Shown here one piece after another: positions 1 through 8,922 of a DNA stretch of 64,000 bases (position 1 is its first letter; the number at the start of each line of letters is the position of its first letter). Made by a program: the position numbers and the translations under genes. Source of the stretch: an uncultured Opitutia bacterium (lineage in GTDB: Bacteria; Verrucomicrobiota; Verrucomicrobiia; Opitutales; Opitutaceae). The stretch is from contig CAIPAH010000022.1 of the NCBI GenBank assembly GCA_903862955.1, forward strand, positions 62,001-126,000, given 5' to 3'. The notes beneath the pieces are model-generated. The model worked only from the letters and a program-made list of their open reading frames with translations. It had not been told where the DNA came from and searched no databases.

Positions 1-431
1 AGCACCAGGACACCGGCGCGAAGATGATCCACGCCGCCGACGAGACGACGTCCAACATCGTCGCGAAATCCATCTCCGTCGGCCAGGGCCGCAGTACCTA
101 CCGCGGCGTCGTCCACATCCCGAAGCACCTCAAGGGCTGCAAGAATAACACCGAGTGCGACGCCCTGCTCATCAGCCCGAACAGCCGCACCGACACGTAT
201 CCCGCCATCACCGTCCGCGGCGACCGCAACTCCGTCCAGCACGAGGCCAGCGTCTCGAAGGTCAGCGAGGAGCAGATTTTCTACATGCAGCAGCGCGGCC
301 TCACCGAGGGCCAGGCCATGAGCCTCTCCGTGAACGGCTTCATCAACGACCTCGCGCGCCAGTTCCCGATGGAATACTCCGTCGAGCTCAAGCGCCTCAT
401 CGACCTCGAGATGGAAGGCTCCGTCGGCTGA
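1..431 (+). CDS. sufB: Fe-S cluster assembly scaffold SufB, C-terminal part (5' end outside window)
   Basis: The frame is open from base 3 and gives the last 142 residues of SufB, a scaffold subunit of the cytoplasmic SufBCD complex that builds iron-sulfur clusters. The SufB/SufD core pattern is visible (SRTDTYPAI, then [20 protein letters not shown]). The end, [11 protein letters not shown], is the usual SufB C-terminus and separates it from SufD. sufD follows after about 75 bases and sufT after that, so this is the end of a suf operon whose sufC and regulator probably lie upstream of the window. The 5' truncation is due to the window edge, not to damage. Confidence 0.95.
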   Translation, partial: HQDTGAKMIHAADETTSNIVAKSISVGQGRSTYRGVVHIPKHLKGCKNNTECDALLISPNSRTDTYPAITVRGDRNSVQHEASVSKVSEEQIFYMQQRGLTEGQAMSLSVNGFINDLARQFPMEYSVELKRLIDLEMEGSVG

Positions 432-442
432 ACATTTGAAGA

Positions 443-481
443 GGAAAGCCAGAAAACCCGGAATTCCGGCTCCTGGCTTCC
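443..481. repeat. Inverted repeat between sufB and sufD
   Basis: The 12-base perfect palindrome CCGGAATTCCGG at 458-469 lies inside outer arms AGCCAG (447-452) and CTGGCT (473-478), so the sufB-sufD spacer can fold into a hairpin. No T-tract follows, so it is more likely an mRNA processing or stability structure, or a REP-like repeat, than a terminator. Confidence 0.5.
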
Positions 482-506
482 TGGCTTCTCCTTAAAAATT
501 CTTCCC

Positions 507-1838
507 GTGAGTTCCACCGTCACCGAAACCCTCTCCGCCACCGGCAGCTTCACGCCCGAGGTATTCGCCGCGCACCTCGCCTCCGTCTCCCACCTGCCCG
601 CTTGGTGGCTCGACCGGAAGCGCGAGGCATGGGACCGCTTCAACCGGCTGCCGCTTCCGAAGCGCACCGATGAGTTCTGGCGCTTTGCCACGCTCTCCGG
701 CCTCCGCCTCGACGGCTTTTCCCTTCCGGGATCCGTGCCCGCCGGCAGCCTCGGCCACTCGCCCATCGGGATCATCAAGTCGGGCAAGCTCGTCTTCGCC
801 AACAACCGCCTGGTCGCCAGCGAGCCCATCTCGGCCGAGCTCGCGAAACAGGGCGTGATCTTCGAGACGCTGCAAAACGCGCTTCTCCACCACGGCGACC
901 TCGTGAAGGCCCACCTGCTGGCCCATGCGCCCAAGCTGGGCTCCGAAAAATTCACCGCGCTGCACACCGCCCTGCTCAACGACGGCGCGTTCATCTACCT
1001 GCCCAAAGGCGTCGAGCTCGCCGACCCGCTCGCGGTCTTCCACTACGCCGCCAGCCCGGGCGCCGCGGTCTTCCCCCACACGCTCGTCATCGCCGAGCAG
1101 AACGCCCGCGCCACCGTCGTCGACTTCTTCCGCTCCGCCGACGCCGGCACGCATTTCGCCTGCGGGCGCAACGACCTCATCGCCAGCCATGGCGCGCAGC
1201 TGACCTACGTCGCCGCCCAGACGTGGTCGCGCGACACCCTGTCGTTCCAGTCGAACTCCACCGTCGCCCGCCGCGATGCCCGCGTGACCTCGCTCAACCT
1301 TCACCTCGGCGGCCGCCAGTCGCGCCATGAGAGCCACAGCCAGCTGGCCGCACCCGGCGCGCACAGCGAGATGCTTGCGCTGACCGTCGCGCACGGCTCG
1401 CAGGAGTTCGACCAGCGCACCCTGCAGATCCACCAAGCGCCGCACACGAGCTCGAACCTCCTCTACAAAAACGCCCTGCTCCAGCAGGCGAAGACGATCT
1501 TCTCCGGGCTCATCGTCGTCGATCCCGACGCGCAGAAGACCGATGCCTACCAGAGCAACCGCAACCTCATGCTCAGCGAAGAGGCCGAGGCCAACTCGCT
1601 CCCCGGCCTGGAGATCCAGGCCAACGATGTCCGCTGCACGCACGGTGCCACCAGCAGCCGCATCGACCCCGAGCAGGAATTTTACCTCCAGGCCCGCGGC
1701 ATTGCCAAGGAGGCCGCCGATGAGCTACTCATCTTCGGTTTCTTCGAGGAAGTGCTCAGCAAGCTCGACCACCAGACGCTGCACGACTCCCTCCGCGACC
1801 TGATCAAAGTCAAAATCAAGCACCCGCCGGCCAGCTAA
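507..1838 (+). CDS. sufD: Fe-S cluster assembly protein SufD
   Basis: This is a 443-residue SufD, partner of SufB in the SufBC2D scaffold complex. The N-terminal 100 residues are helical (WWLDRKREAWDRF, then RTDEFWRFATL), followed by the beta-helix core. The C-terminal part carries the family signature RCTHGATSSRIDPEQEFYL and the closing helix AADELLIFGFFEEVL. The histidine in CTHGAT corresponds, as I recall, to the functionally important SufD histidine. The start is GTG, 75 bases after the sufB stop; no strong Shine-Dalgarno is seen. It lies between sufB and sufT in the same orientation, so co-transcription is likely. Confidence 0.94.
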   Translation: MSSTVTETLSATGSFTPEVFAAHLASVSHLPAWWLDRKREAWDRFNRLPLPKRTDEFWRFATLSGLRLDGFSLPGSVPAGSLGHSPIGIIKSGKLVFANNRLVASEPISAELAKQGVIFETLQNALLHHGDLVKAHLLAHAPKLGSEKFTALHTALLNDGAFIYLPKGVELADPLAVFHYAASPGAAVFPHTLVIAEQNARATVVDFFRSADAGTHFACGRNDLIASHGAQLTYVAAQTWSRDTLSFQSNSTVARRDARVTSLNLHLGGRQSRHESHSQLAAPGAHSEMLALTVAHGSQEFDQRTLQIHQAPHTSSNLLYKNALLQQAKTIFSGLIVVDPDAQKTDAYQSNRNLMLSEEAEANSLPGLEIQANDVRCTHGATSSRIDPEQEFYLQARGIAKEAADELLIFGFFEEVLSKLDHQTLHDSLRDLIKVKIKHPPAS

Positions 1839-1849
1839 TCCGTCCCGCC

Positions 1850-2395
1850 ATGCCCCACAGCGCCCGCACCCTTTCCCGCGACATCACCGCGACGCAGATT
1901 CCATCCGGCGACAAGACCCCGCTGCCCGCCGGCACGCAGGTCAAGATTTCGCAGACCTTGGGCGGCAATTTCACCGTGGCCACCGACTTCGGCCTGTTCC
2001 GGATCGACGCCAAGGACGGCGACGCCCTCGGCGAAGCCGTCGCCAGCGGTGCCGTCACGACCGCCACCCTCGCGAACGGCGCGCCCGATCCCGCGGCGGT
2101 GTGGGACCAGCTCCGCAAGGTCTACGATCCCGAGATCCCCGTGAACATCGTCGACCTCGGCCTCGTTTACTCGATGGACATTTCAAAACGCGACGACGGC
2201 GCGCACAAGGTGGACGTCGCCATGACCCTCACCGCGCCGGGTTGCGGCATGGGCCCCGCCATCGCCGCCGACGCGAAGGACAAGATTCTGCTCATTCCCG
2301 GCGTCGCCGACGCCGATGTCCGGATCACTTGGGACCCGCCGTGGAACCAGTCGATGATCAGCGAAGAGGGCAAAATGAAGCTCGGCCTGATGTGA
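1850..2395 (+). CDS. sufT: SufT-type Fe-S assembly protein (MIP18/DUF59 domain)
   Basis: This 181-residue protein has a C-terminal DUF59/MIP18 domain from about residue 83: VWDQLRKVYDPEIPVNIVDLGLVY, then MTLTAPGCGMGP with the conserved cysteine, and ITWDPPWNQSMISEEGKMKLG. The N-terminal 80 residues form the extra segment seen in the SufT subfamily (TLGGNFTVATDFGLFRID). SufT proteins help maturation of iron-sulfur proteins. It begins 11 bases after the sufD stop with ATG, so it is translationally close to sufD. It is the last gene of the operon, since the next gene is convergent. Confidence 0.9.
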   Translation: MPHSARTLSRDITATQIPSGDKTPLPAGTQVKISQTLGGNFTVATDFGLFRIDAKDGDALGEAVASGAVTTATLANGAPDPAAVWDQLRKVYDPEIPVNIVDLGLVYSMDISKRDDGAHKVDVAMTLTAPGCGMGPAIAADAKDKILLIPGVADADVRITWDPPWNQSMISEEGKMKLGLM

Positions 2396-2433
2396 GCTGT
2401 CGGGGCGCGGTCTTGCTTCGTCCCCGTCCCTTG

Positions 2434-2490
2434 TAGGTCGGGCTTTACGCCCGATACGCATCAAATGCTGCCGGGGATAAACCCCGACCC
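2434..2490. repeat. Two small palindromic (REP-like) hairpins between convergent genes
   Basis: TCGGGC-tttac-GCCCGA (2438-2454) is followed by CGGGG-ataaa-CCCCG (2472-2486). They lie in the 140-base gap where sufT and the following minus-strand gene converge, so they could slow transcription from both sides. A related motif, a CCCCGACAC/GTGTCGGGG hairpin followed by GGGATAGTCCCTGACCCA, occurs at 39121-39175, which suggests a repeat family. Confidence 0.55.
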
Positions 2491-2536
2491 ACCTTCAGCC
2501 CAACGGGCAGGACTGCGCCCCGCCCTAGGGCAGGTG

Positions 2537-4099
2537 TCACTTGCCACCACTATCCGCGTCCCGCGGCTTCGGCCGCCACACCCGGACCGGGCTGTGGCCG
2601 AAGTAGGTGTAATAATCGATCTGCTCCTCCTTGTCGTAGTTCTTCTTGAGCAGGTCCGACGTGCAGAAATACGGGTCGTCAAACTCCGTCAGCACCAGGC
2701 CATATTCGCGATTGGTGACCTTGCGCACCACCTCGGCGATCACGTTATCGGAGTTGCGGCCGAGCACAGCGATCATCGGATCCCGCCCGATGCCGTTGTT
2801 GGCGAAGGCAAAGCCAATGAACATCGTGTTGCCGTTGTGCAGCACGCGCCGGCCGGAGCGCTCGAAGATATCCGTCGTCGACGCGATGCCAAGCACCTCG
2901 CCGTTGGTGGTGTAGACCAGCTGCTCCATCCGCCGATACGGCGCGTCCGAATCGGGCACCGGGTAGACCGTCAGCCAACGCATCACAAAGACCGCGAGCA
3001 ACGTCCCAAACACGATCTTCACCCACGGCCGGTCGACGGAAAGCGCCGCCAGCAGGAACATCAGCGGGAACAGGAGATGCAGGTGATAGGTGAAATAAGC
3101 CCCGGCGTTCCACCCCATGTAGAAATACACGATCAGGAGGAAGATCACAAAAACCAGCCCGAGCACCTGGGTCTTCCGATCGTCCGGTTCGTTCACCGGG
3201 CGTCCTTCCCTCCGTGCCACGTGCCGCCGCCAGATTCGCGAGCACAAACCATAGATCATCAGCAGCAGGAACGGCCACCCGCGCGCGAACAGCATGGTGG
3301 TGTGCATGAGCGAGATGTCCTCGCGCGAATTCAACTTCGCCGCCTCTCGCTGCACCACCACGGTGACGATGTAATAGTAGGGAAAAAAGTAACACCACAA
3401 CAGGAAGGTCAGGCCGATGAGACCAAAGTAAGCCACCCCGAGCCAGAAGGCTTCCCGGCGGTTGCGCACCAGGAAGTGACCCAGCAGCGTCGCACATCCC
3501 GCCAGCGCAAAGTAACTCTTGCAGTGGAACGCCACCAGCGCGCACGCCAGGCCGAAGATCGTGGACCAGCGCGAATAGTTTCGCTCCCACGGCACCAGCA
3601 TCCCGAGCAGGAAGAAAAACAGGCCCATCAGGTCCGGCCGCGCCGTGATCATGATGTTGTCCAGACACATCCAGTAATACAGCACCGCCGACAGGAGCGA
3701 AATGCCCAGCCCCGCGCCGGCCTTGCACATCAGCCGCACCAGCATGCCGAGCGACAGCACTAGGAAGACCAGGTTGATCATCCGGTGCGCCGAGTAGTCG
3801 ATGCCGAGCAGGGGCTTGAACGCCAACACCACGTAGTTGTAGAGCGGGTCAAAGCAATAGGCCGCGCCCGGCAGTTCGTTCGCCGTGTAGGGATTGCGCC
3901 CGTGATCGAGCAACCACGTGGTCTGCCAGATCGCCGGCTCGTTGTATTCCTGCGGACCCGGCTGCGTGATCACCCGCATGTGGACGAGGACCAACGGGAC
4001 AAACCAGCCCACCGCGATGACGATGCCCACCAGGCTCACCAACTGCCCCACCCGCTCCAGCCAGCGGCCACGGCAGAATCCCAAGATCCGTTCTAGCAT
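2537..4099 (-). CDS. Multi-pass membrane protein, probable GT-C type glycosyltransferase
   Basis: This 520-residue protein has roughly ten hydrophobic segments. The N-terminal segment (residues 14-40) is followed by an extracytoplasmic loop (QPGPQEYNEPAIWQTTWLL, then GRNPYTANELPGAAYCFDP). That pattern, a TM segment and then a polar loop with acidic residues near residues 50-60, resembles GT39/GT87-like polyprenyl-sugar-dependent glycosyltransferases. The C-terminal 130 residues look like a soluble periplasmic domain. The start is ATG at 4099. It stands alone on the minus strand, convergent with sufT. The substrate cannot be read from sequence; the function is inferred only from topology. Confidence 0.6.
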   Translation of the reverse strand: MLERILGFCRGRWLERVGQLVSLVGIVIAVGWFVPLVLVHMRVITQPGPQEYNEPAIWQTTWLLDHGRNPYTANELPGAAYCFDPLYNYVVLAFKPLLGIDYSAHRMINLVFLVLSLGMLVRLMCKAGAGLGISLLSAVLYYWMCLDNIMITARPDLMGLFFFLLGMLVPWERNYSRWSTIFGLACALVAFHCKSYFALAGCATLLGHFLVRNRREAFWLGVAYFGLIGLTFLLWCYFFPYYYIVTVVVQREAAKLNSREDISLMHTTMLFARGWPFLLLMIYGLCSRIWRRHVARREGRPVNEPDDRKTQVLGLVFVIFLLIVYFYMGWNAGAYFTYHLHLLFPLMFLLAALSVDRPWVKIVFGTLLAVFVMRWLTVYPVPDSDAPYRRMEQLVYTTNGEVLGIASTTDIFERSGRRVLHNGNTMFIGFAFANNGIGRDPMIAVLGRNSDNVIAEVVRKVTNREYGLVLTEFDDPYFCTSDLLKKNYDKEEQIDYYTYFGHSPVRVWRPKPRDADSGGK

Positions 4100-4177
4100 G
4101 GCGCGAAGGTTGTCAGGCCCGGGCCATGCGATGCAATGGCGAATGAATTCCCCGCCGCGCTTCGATCCTCGCCCCGC

Positions 4178-5815
4178 CTAGCTGAACCTCGGCTGGAATG
4201 CCCACTTGCTGCCGGAGAACAGTCCGCGATCACTTAATTTCAGGTCGGGAATCACCAGCAGCGCCATGAACGACAGCGTCATGAAGGGCGCATCGAGCCG
4301 CGAGCCCAGCTGTTTCGCCCTCGCGTCGAGCGCGGTGTAGCGCCGGGCCACCGTGCGACCGTCGGCATCCGACATCAACCCCGCAATCGGCAGCGGCAGC
4401 ACGCCGCTCCGGCCGCCGCCCACGACGCTGAGGCCACCCCGTTGTGCGATCACGTGATTCACCGCGGCGGCGAGCGATGCGTCATCGACCCCCACGACGA
4501 CGATGTTGTGGGAATCATGCGCCACGGACGACGCCAGCGCGCCCGACCGCAACCCGAAGCCCCGGATGAAGCCCACTGCCACCGGCGCTGAACGGGCATA
4601 GCGGTTGACCACGGCGATCTTCAGCACATCCCGCGCGGGGTCCGCCACCGCCTGTCCGTCCACGACTTTCGCCCGCAAGCGCAGGTGACGCGTGATCAAC
4701 TGGCCGTTGAGCGCCTGGATGACGTTAAGCTTCCCCTGCCCGGCCGGAACCGCGAAATCGGCGGCCACGCGCGGGCGGGCCCGGAATTGATTCACGACCC
4801 GCGACGGCTGCCGGGGCAGCAGGCTGCGGCCACCCGTGGCCACCAGGCGCCCCGCCAGCCACGTGCGCCGCACGCGGAAATTCCTCCAGCTGTCCACCTC
4901 GATGAAATCCGCCGGATCGCCCTCGCGCAACAGCCCCACCGCCAGGCCATAGTGCCGCACGGGATTGACCGACGCACACGCCAGCACGTCGTAGCGGTCA
5001 GCGCCCAACGCCAGCGCCCGTCGCACGTGTTCGTCCAAGTGGCGCACCATCAGCAGGTCAGGATGCAGGTCGTCGCAGCAAAACATGCACCGCGCCACCG
5101 CCGCCGTCTTCAGCAAGGGCGCCAAGGCAGCAAAGTTCCGGGCCGCCGAGCCCTCCCGAATCAGGATCTGCATCCCCGCGGCCAGCTTGTCCTTCGCCTC
5201 GGGCAGCGTGAAACACTCGTGATCGGTCGTGATTCCCGCCGCCGCGTAACGCGCGGCCTTGGACCCACGCAGCCCCGGCGCATGGCCGTCCACGGGTTTG
5301 CCGAGCTTCCGCGCCGCGGCGATCATCGCGCGCAGCGCCGGGTCGCCATTCAGGACACCGGGAAAATTCATCACCTCCGCGAGAAACTTGATGTCGGGCC
5401 GTGCGAGCAATGAGGCCACGGCGCGCGCGTCGAGTTTCGCGCCAGCCGTCTCGAAGGTCGTCGCCGGCACGCAGGACGGCGCGCCAAAGTTGAACTTGAA
5501 CGGCGTGCGCCGCCCGTCCGCGATCATGTATTTCACCCCGGCCGCGCCGAGGACGTTGGCGATCTCGTGGGGGTCCGACACCGTCGCTACCGTGCCATGC
5601 ACCACCGCATGCCGCGCGAACTCCGCCGGCGGCAGCAGCGAGCTCTCGATGTGGATGTGCGCGTCCACCAACCCCGGCATCAGGAGGTGCCGGCCCCGCG
5701 GGCGGGCGTCGTGGATGATCCGCCGGATGCGGCCATGGGCGATCTCGACGGTGCCGGCAAACTCCGTGCGCGCGTGCACGTCGACAATGCGGCCGGAGAT
5801 GAGTTGAACGCCCAT
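4178..5815 (-). CDS. ade: Adenine deaminase
   Basis: This 545-residue metal-dependent amidohydrolase converts adenine to hypoxanthine in purine salvage. Motifs: the metal-binding HxH in MPGLVDAHIHIESSLL, SDPHEIANVLG, FNFGAPSCVPATTFETAG, EVMNFPGVLNGD, DGHAPGL, TDHECFT, and the C-terminal adenine-deaminase domain with VAHDSHNIVVVG. The open frame runs 100 codons further upstream, but that extension overlaps clpP and is low-complexity. I chose the ATG at 5815, which gives the typical family start (MGVQLISGRIVDV). Its 5' end is 100 bases from the divergent clpP start. Confidence 0.92.
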   Translation of the reverse strand: MGVQLISGRIVDVHARTEFAGTVEIAHGRIRRIIHDARPRGRHLLMPGLVDAHIHIESSLLPPAEFARHAVVHGTVATVSDPHEIANVLGAAGVKYMIADGRRTPFKFNFGAPSCVPATTFETAGAKLDARAVASLLARPDIKFLAEVMNFPGVLNGDPALRAMIAAARKLGKPVDGHAPGLRGSKAARYAAAGITTDHECFTLPEAKDKLAAGMQILIREGSAARNFAALAPLLKTAAVARCMFCCDDLHPDLLMVRHLDEHVRRALALGADRYDVLACASVNPVRHYGLAVGLLREGDPADFIEVDSWRNFRVRRTWLAGRLVATGGRSLLPRQPSRVVNQFRARPRVAADFAVPAGQGKLNVIQALNGQLITRHLRLRAKVVDGQAVADPARDVLKIAVVNRYARSAPVAVGFIRGFGLRSGALASSVAHDSHNIVVVGVDDASLAAAVNHVIAQRGGLSVVGGGRSGVLPLPIAGLMSDADGRTVARRYTALDARAKQLGSRLDAPFMTLSFMALLVIPDLKLSDRGLFSGSKWAFQPRFS

Positions 5816-5915
5816 GGGCCCCAGCAAGCGCACCTGCGGCAGGCTTGGCAATCCCGCGGCCCAAACGGCCAAAGCCACTTGCCAACCGGGTGAAGCCCGC
5901 CAATCTTTCCGGCCT

Positions 5916-6569
5916 ATGCATTTCGACAATCTCCAGCCCGGTTTGTCCGCTCCGCTTCCCCGTGCCGACGAGGATGACGATGACGAGGAGCAGGAAGCCC
6001 CCGCGGCCAAGAAGGGCTCCACGCCCGTGGCCATGCTGATCCAGAAGCGCTTCCTCGACCAGCGGAAGATCTTCCTGTGGGGCGCCGTCACCGACGAGAC
6101 CGCCAAGGACATCACCGAGAAGCTCCTCTACCTCGAGTCGGTCGCCCCGGGGAAGGACATCACGTTCTACATCAACTCGCCGGGTGGCTCGATCACCGCG
6201 GGCATGGCCGTCTACGACACGATGAAGCTCGTCACGTCTCCCATCACCGTCGTCGTCACCGGCATGGCCGCCTCGATGGGCTCCATCCTCCTCTCGGGTG
6301 CGCCCAAGGGTCGCCGCCTGCTCTACCCGCACTCGCGCGTGTTGATCCACCAGCCGCTGATTTCCGGCCGAATGGTCGGCCCCGCCACGGACATCAATAT
6401 CCAGGCGAAGGAAATGGAAAAGCTCCGCGCGGAACTGAACCAAATCCTCGCCGATGCCTCGGGCCAGCCGCTGGAGCGCATCAACCGCGACACCGACCGC
6501 GACTTCTACCTCAACGCGCCGGAAGCCATCGCCTACGGCCTCGCCGACCGCATCGTCGACAAGGTCTGA
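5916..6569 (+). CDS. clpP: ATP-dependent Clp protease proteolytic subunit ClpP
   Basis: This 217-residue serine peptidase is the barrel component of ClpXP/ClpAP. The catalytic triad is visible: serine in GMAASMGS, histidine in YPHSRVLIHQP, and the aspartate expected in the segment around NRDTDRDFYL. The substrate-strand motif FYINSPGGSITAGMAVYD is present. An N-terminal stretch of about 30 residues (acidic run DEDDDDEEQE) precedes the conserved core (VAMLIQKRFLDQRKIFLWG) and is longer than in E. coli mature ClpP. The start ATG at 5916 is preferred over an upstream ATG at 5814 that would overlap the ade start. A strong terminator follows; no clpX lies beside it. Confidence 0.94.
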   Translation: MHFDNLQPGLSAPLPRADEDDDDEEQEAPAAKKGSTPVAMLIQKRFLDQRKIFLWGAVTDETAKDITEKLLYLESVAPGKDITFYINSPGGSITAGMAVYDTMKLVTSPITVVVTGMAASMGSILLSGAPKGRRLLYPHSRVLIHQPLISGRMVGPATDINIQAKEMEKLRAELNQILADASGQPLERINRDTDRDFYLNAPEAIAYGLADRIVDKV

Positions 6570-6593
6570 GCTGGTTCGCAGGACTGTTTTCCT

Positions 6594-6626
6594 AGCGCGG
6601 CCCTTCCCGGCCGCGCTATTTTTTTT
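6594..6626. terminator. Rho-independent terminator of clpP (probably bidirectional)
   Basis: A perfect 9-bp stem AGCGCGGCC/GGCCGCGCT with a 6-base loop is followed on the plus strand by ATTTTTTTTC. It begins 24 bases after the clpP stop. The stop codon of the convergent gene (6616-6618) lies inside it. Confidence 0.9.
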
Positions 6627-8331
6627 CGTCCGGGCTGATGGCGCCGAGCTCGCGCGCCCACGCCATCGCCTGCTCCTGGTCGCCCGCCGCCTGCGCCGCC
6701 GCGGCCGCCTCGCGCAACCACTGCCGCTGGAACTCGATTGGCAGCCCGGGCTCTTGGAGGAGTTGGGTAAACTGCATCTCCGCGCGCGCCGGATCCCCCG
6801 CGTCGCGCAACCACTCCGCTGCCTCACCCGCCAGCGCCCATTCATCCGCTGACAGCGTCGGCATCCGCGCCGTAAACGCCAGCGCCCGCAGCGCCGCCGG
6901 CCGGTCACCGGCCTGCTCCCGCAGCCGCGCCACGGCCAAGCCGAGGGCAAGATTGGGCTGCGCCTGTAGCGCGTCCTCCAACATTGGTCGTACCGCCGCA
7001 TTCAGCCGGCTGATTTCTAGCAAATGCATCTTCCGCAGCGCCGCGTAACCCGCCAAACGCGGCGGCAGATTGGCCCGGTGCTGCCATTGCTCGGCAAATT
7101 TCCGCGCGAAGGGGCGATACAGCGGATCGCCCACCGCAATCGCCTGCCAGCTCAACACCGGTAGTGCATAATAGGCGGCATCGCCGAACGAGTCGCCCCG
7201 GGAGAGGGCCCGCAGCAGCAGGTCGGGCCGGTGCAGGAAATTCAAATACGGCTCGAAGACGTTTCCGACCGTCGCCGTGACGCCCCGCGCCACAAAGGGC
7301 CCCGTCCAGCCCGTGTCGGCCACGTGCAGCGACTGGGCCGAAAAACTGTGGATGTGCACCGCAATCGCGCCCGGGGGAAACCGGAAGCCGGGCAGCATAA
7401 ACGGCCCATTGATGGTCCCGGCATACCAGCCGAAATACAGCACCGGCGCGTCGAATCGCGCGGTGGCGGGAAACGTGTTCGGGGTGCGGTCCGCATCGAG
7501 GTCGAAACCCAGCTCCGTGAGCTGCGTCACGACCGACTCCAACCAGCGGTCGCCCTCGGGGTGCTTGCCGTTGAGGTCGACATAGGCCCGCCCGAGGAGC
7601 CCGGTCCGCTCGGCGGCCATCGCCTGGTCCACCAGCGCGAGCGCCTCGTCCACCGTCGGGCCGTCCAGCCGCGAAACCTTCACCACCTTCGCCAAGTCCC
7701 AGTCCGACGGATGATCGAGGCGGAACAAGGGGTTCGGCACAAAGCCATTGATCGGATAATTCGTCTGCGCCAGCAGGCTCAGCTCGGAATCGACCGCGCC
7801 TTGGTTCGTGCGCAACTCCGACGCATTGTAGGGCGGCGGCCGGGCCACGAGGAGCTCCGGCGAATGCACGATGCGCAATGGCACGCCGCGGCAGGTCACC
7901 AGGTAGGAAATGCGGTGCCCAGCGATGGCATATTCCTTGCGGCCAACCATGTCCCTCAGGGCCATTGGCATCGCATCGAGCCATCGCCGCCGCACGAGTT
8001 CATCCTGCAGCGGCTGCCAGATCGTGGCCAAAAATTCCGGCCAGGTGATCGTCTCGTCCGACGACATCGGCAGGGCGATGATATTCGCGACCGGCACCTG
8101 GCGCGCAGCGGCATAATGCTCGGCGATGCGCCGCGATTCCGGGTCGTTGGCATTGACGAGGAGAACCAGCCGGCTGGCCGCGGAATCCACCGCGGGCGCC
8201 GCGGCGACGGCGGGAGGATGGTCCCTCGGTGCCGGAACCGTAGCCGCTCCGGGCCCGTCGCGGCGGATCACCATCAACCAAACGCCCGCCAGAAGGGCGA
8301 GGAACAGCAGCGCGGCGGAGACTTTTCGCAT
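6616..8331 (-). CDS. TIGR03790 family protein (exported, function unknown)
   Basis: This 571-residue protein begins with an N-terminal membrane segment (AALLFLALLAGVWLMVI) followed by a long domain with the TIGR03790 pattern: LVLLVNANDPESRRIAEHYA, QVPVANIIALPM, YLVTCRGVPLRI and LYFGWYAGTING. The C-terminal 130 residues are alpha-helical and repeat-like (REQAGDRPAALRALAF, WLRDAGDPARAEMQF), probably TPR-type. The family is common in Verrucomicrobiota and Planctomycetota and has no established activity, as far as I know. ATG at 8331 is chosen over a TTG nine bases upstream. It is a single gene; the terminator is shared with clpP. Confidence 0.8.
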   Translation of the reverse strand: MRKVSAALLFLALLAGVWLMVIRRDGPGAATVPAPRDHPPAVAAAPAVDSAASRLVLLVNANDPESRRIAEHYAAARQVPVANIIALPMSSDETITWPEFLATIWQPLQDELVRRRWLDAMPMALRDMVGRKEYAIAGHRISYLVTCRGVPLRIVHSPELLVARPPPYNASELRTNQGAVDSELSLLAQTNYPINGFVPNPLFRLDHPSDWDLAKVVKVSRLDGPTVDEALALVDQAMAAERTGLLGRAYVDLNGKHPEGDRWLESVVTQLTELGFDLDADRTPNTFPATARFDAPVLYFGWYAGTINGPFMLPGFRFPPGAIAVHIHSFSAQSLHVADTGWTGPFVARGVTATVGNVFEPYLNFLHRPDLLLRALSRGDSFGDAAYYALPVLSWQAIAVGDPLYRPFARKFAEQWQHRANLPPRLAGYAALRKMHLLEISRLNAAVRPMLEDALQAQPNLALGLAVARLREQAGDRPAALRALAFTARMPTLSADEWALAGEAAEWLRDAGDPARAEMQFTQLLQEPGLPIEFQRQWLREAAAAAQAAGDQEQAMAWARELGAISPDEKK

Positions 8332-8424
8332 CTGGCTCAAAGTCGGTGACTCTGCCCGGACCCGACCGAATTTCGAGGCCGGATTCGCCTAGCTTGCCAA
8401 CCCCGCCCAAATGGCTTTGCTGGC

Positions 8425-8514
8425 GGCGGCGATGGATTCCGCCTTCCCGCAAGGGTAAACCGCCACGCCCACGCGAGGCTGATGACTCCTGTTAACGGTC
8501 ATTCAAATAACAGG
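8425..8514 (+). promoter_or_regulatory. Fluoride riboswitch (crcB motif) with downstream hairpin
   Basis: The leader of crcB carries the fluoride-riboswitch hallmarks in order: GGCGATGG (8427-8434) facing TTCCGCC for the first helix, a CCCGCAAGGG-type segment, and the conserved GGCTGATGACTCCT (8477-8490). Directly overlapping its 3' edge is a perfect 7-bp hairpin CCTGTTA/TAACAGG (8488-8514), ending 8 bases before the crcB ATG. The overlap suggests ligand-dependent competition between the aptamer and the hairpin. The downstream fluoride exporter gene supports the call. Confidence 0.9.
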
Positions 8515-8522
8515 CCTGTCTC

Positions 8523-8921
8523 ATGCTCATCTACCTTCTTATCGCACTCGGCGGCGCGCTTGGCAGCGTGGCGCGCTACTGGCTTTCCGGCATCATCGCC
8601 GTCCACTACGGCGAGACGTTTCCCTGGGGCACCTTTTGGGTGAACGTCACCGGCTGCCTCGCCATTGGCTTTCTCGCGACCTTCACGGGCCCGGACGGAC
8701 GCTGGATCGCCAGCAGCGAGGCACGGGGCTTCCTCATGCTCGGCATTTGTGGCGGCTACACGACGTTTTCCTCGTTCAGCCTGCAAACGTTGAACCTGGT
8801 GCGGGACGGCGACTGGCTGCGCGCCGGCGCTTATGTGGTCGGTTCCGTCGTCGTCTGTTTCCTCGCGGTGTGGCTCGGGCACACCCTGGCCACATTTCTC
8901 AACCATCCCGTGAAAGGCTGA
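8523..8921 (+). CDS. crcB: Fluoride ion channel/exporter CrcB (Fluc)
   Basis: This 132-residue protein with four TM segments acts as an inner-membrane fluoride exporter (a dual-topology dimer in the family). Signatures: GALGSVARYWLSG, the NVTGCLAIGFL segment with the conserved asparagine, and GGYTTFSSFSLQT, the Fluc phenylalanine-box region. The ATG start is 8 bases downstream of the riboswitch hairpin with no Shine-Dalgarno. The stop abuts the next gene, a DUF190 protein that often accompanies crcB. Regulation by fluoride through the leader is expected. Confidence 0.95.
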   Translation: MLIYLLIALGGALGSVARYWLSGIIAVHYGETFPWGTFWVNVTGCLAIGFLATFTGPDGRWIASSEARGFLMLGICGGYTTFSSFSLQTLNLVRDGDWLRAGAYVVGSVVVCFLAVWLGHTLATFLNHPVKG

Positions 8922-8922
8922 C

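Noticed and set aside
5816-6115. N-terminal extension of adenine deaminase
   Set aside because: The extension is antisense to clpP and low-complexity; the family start is at 5815.
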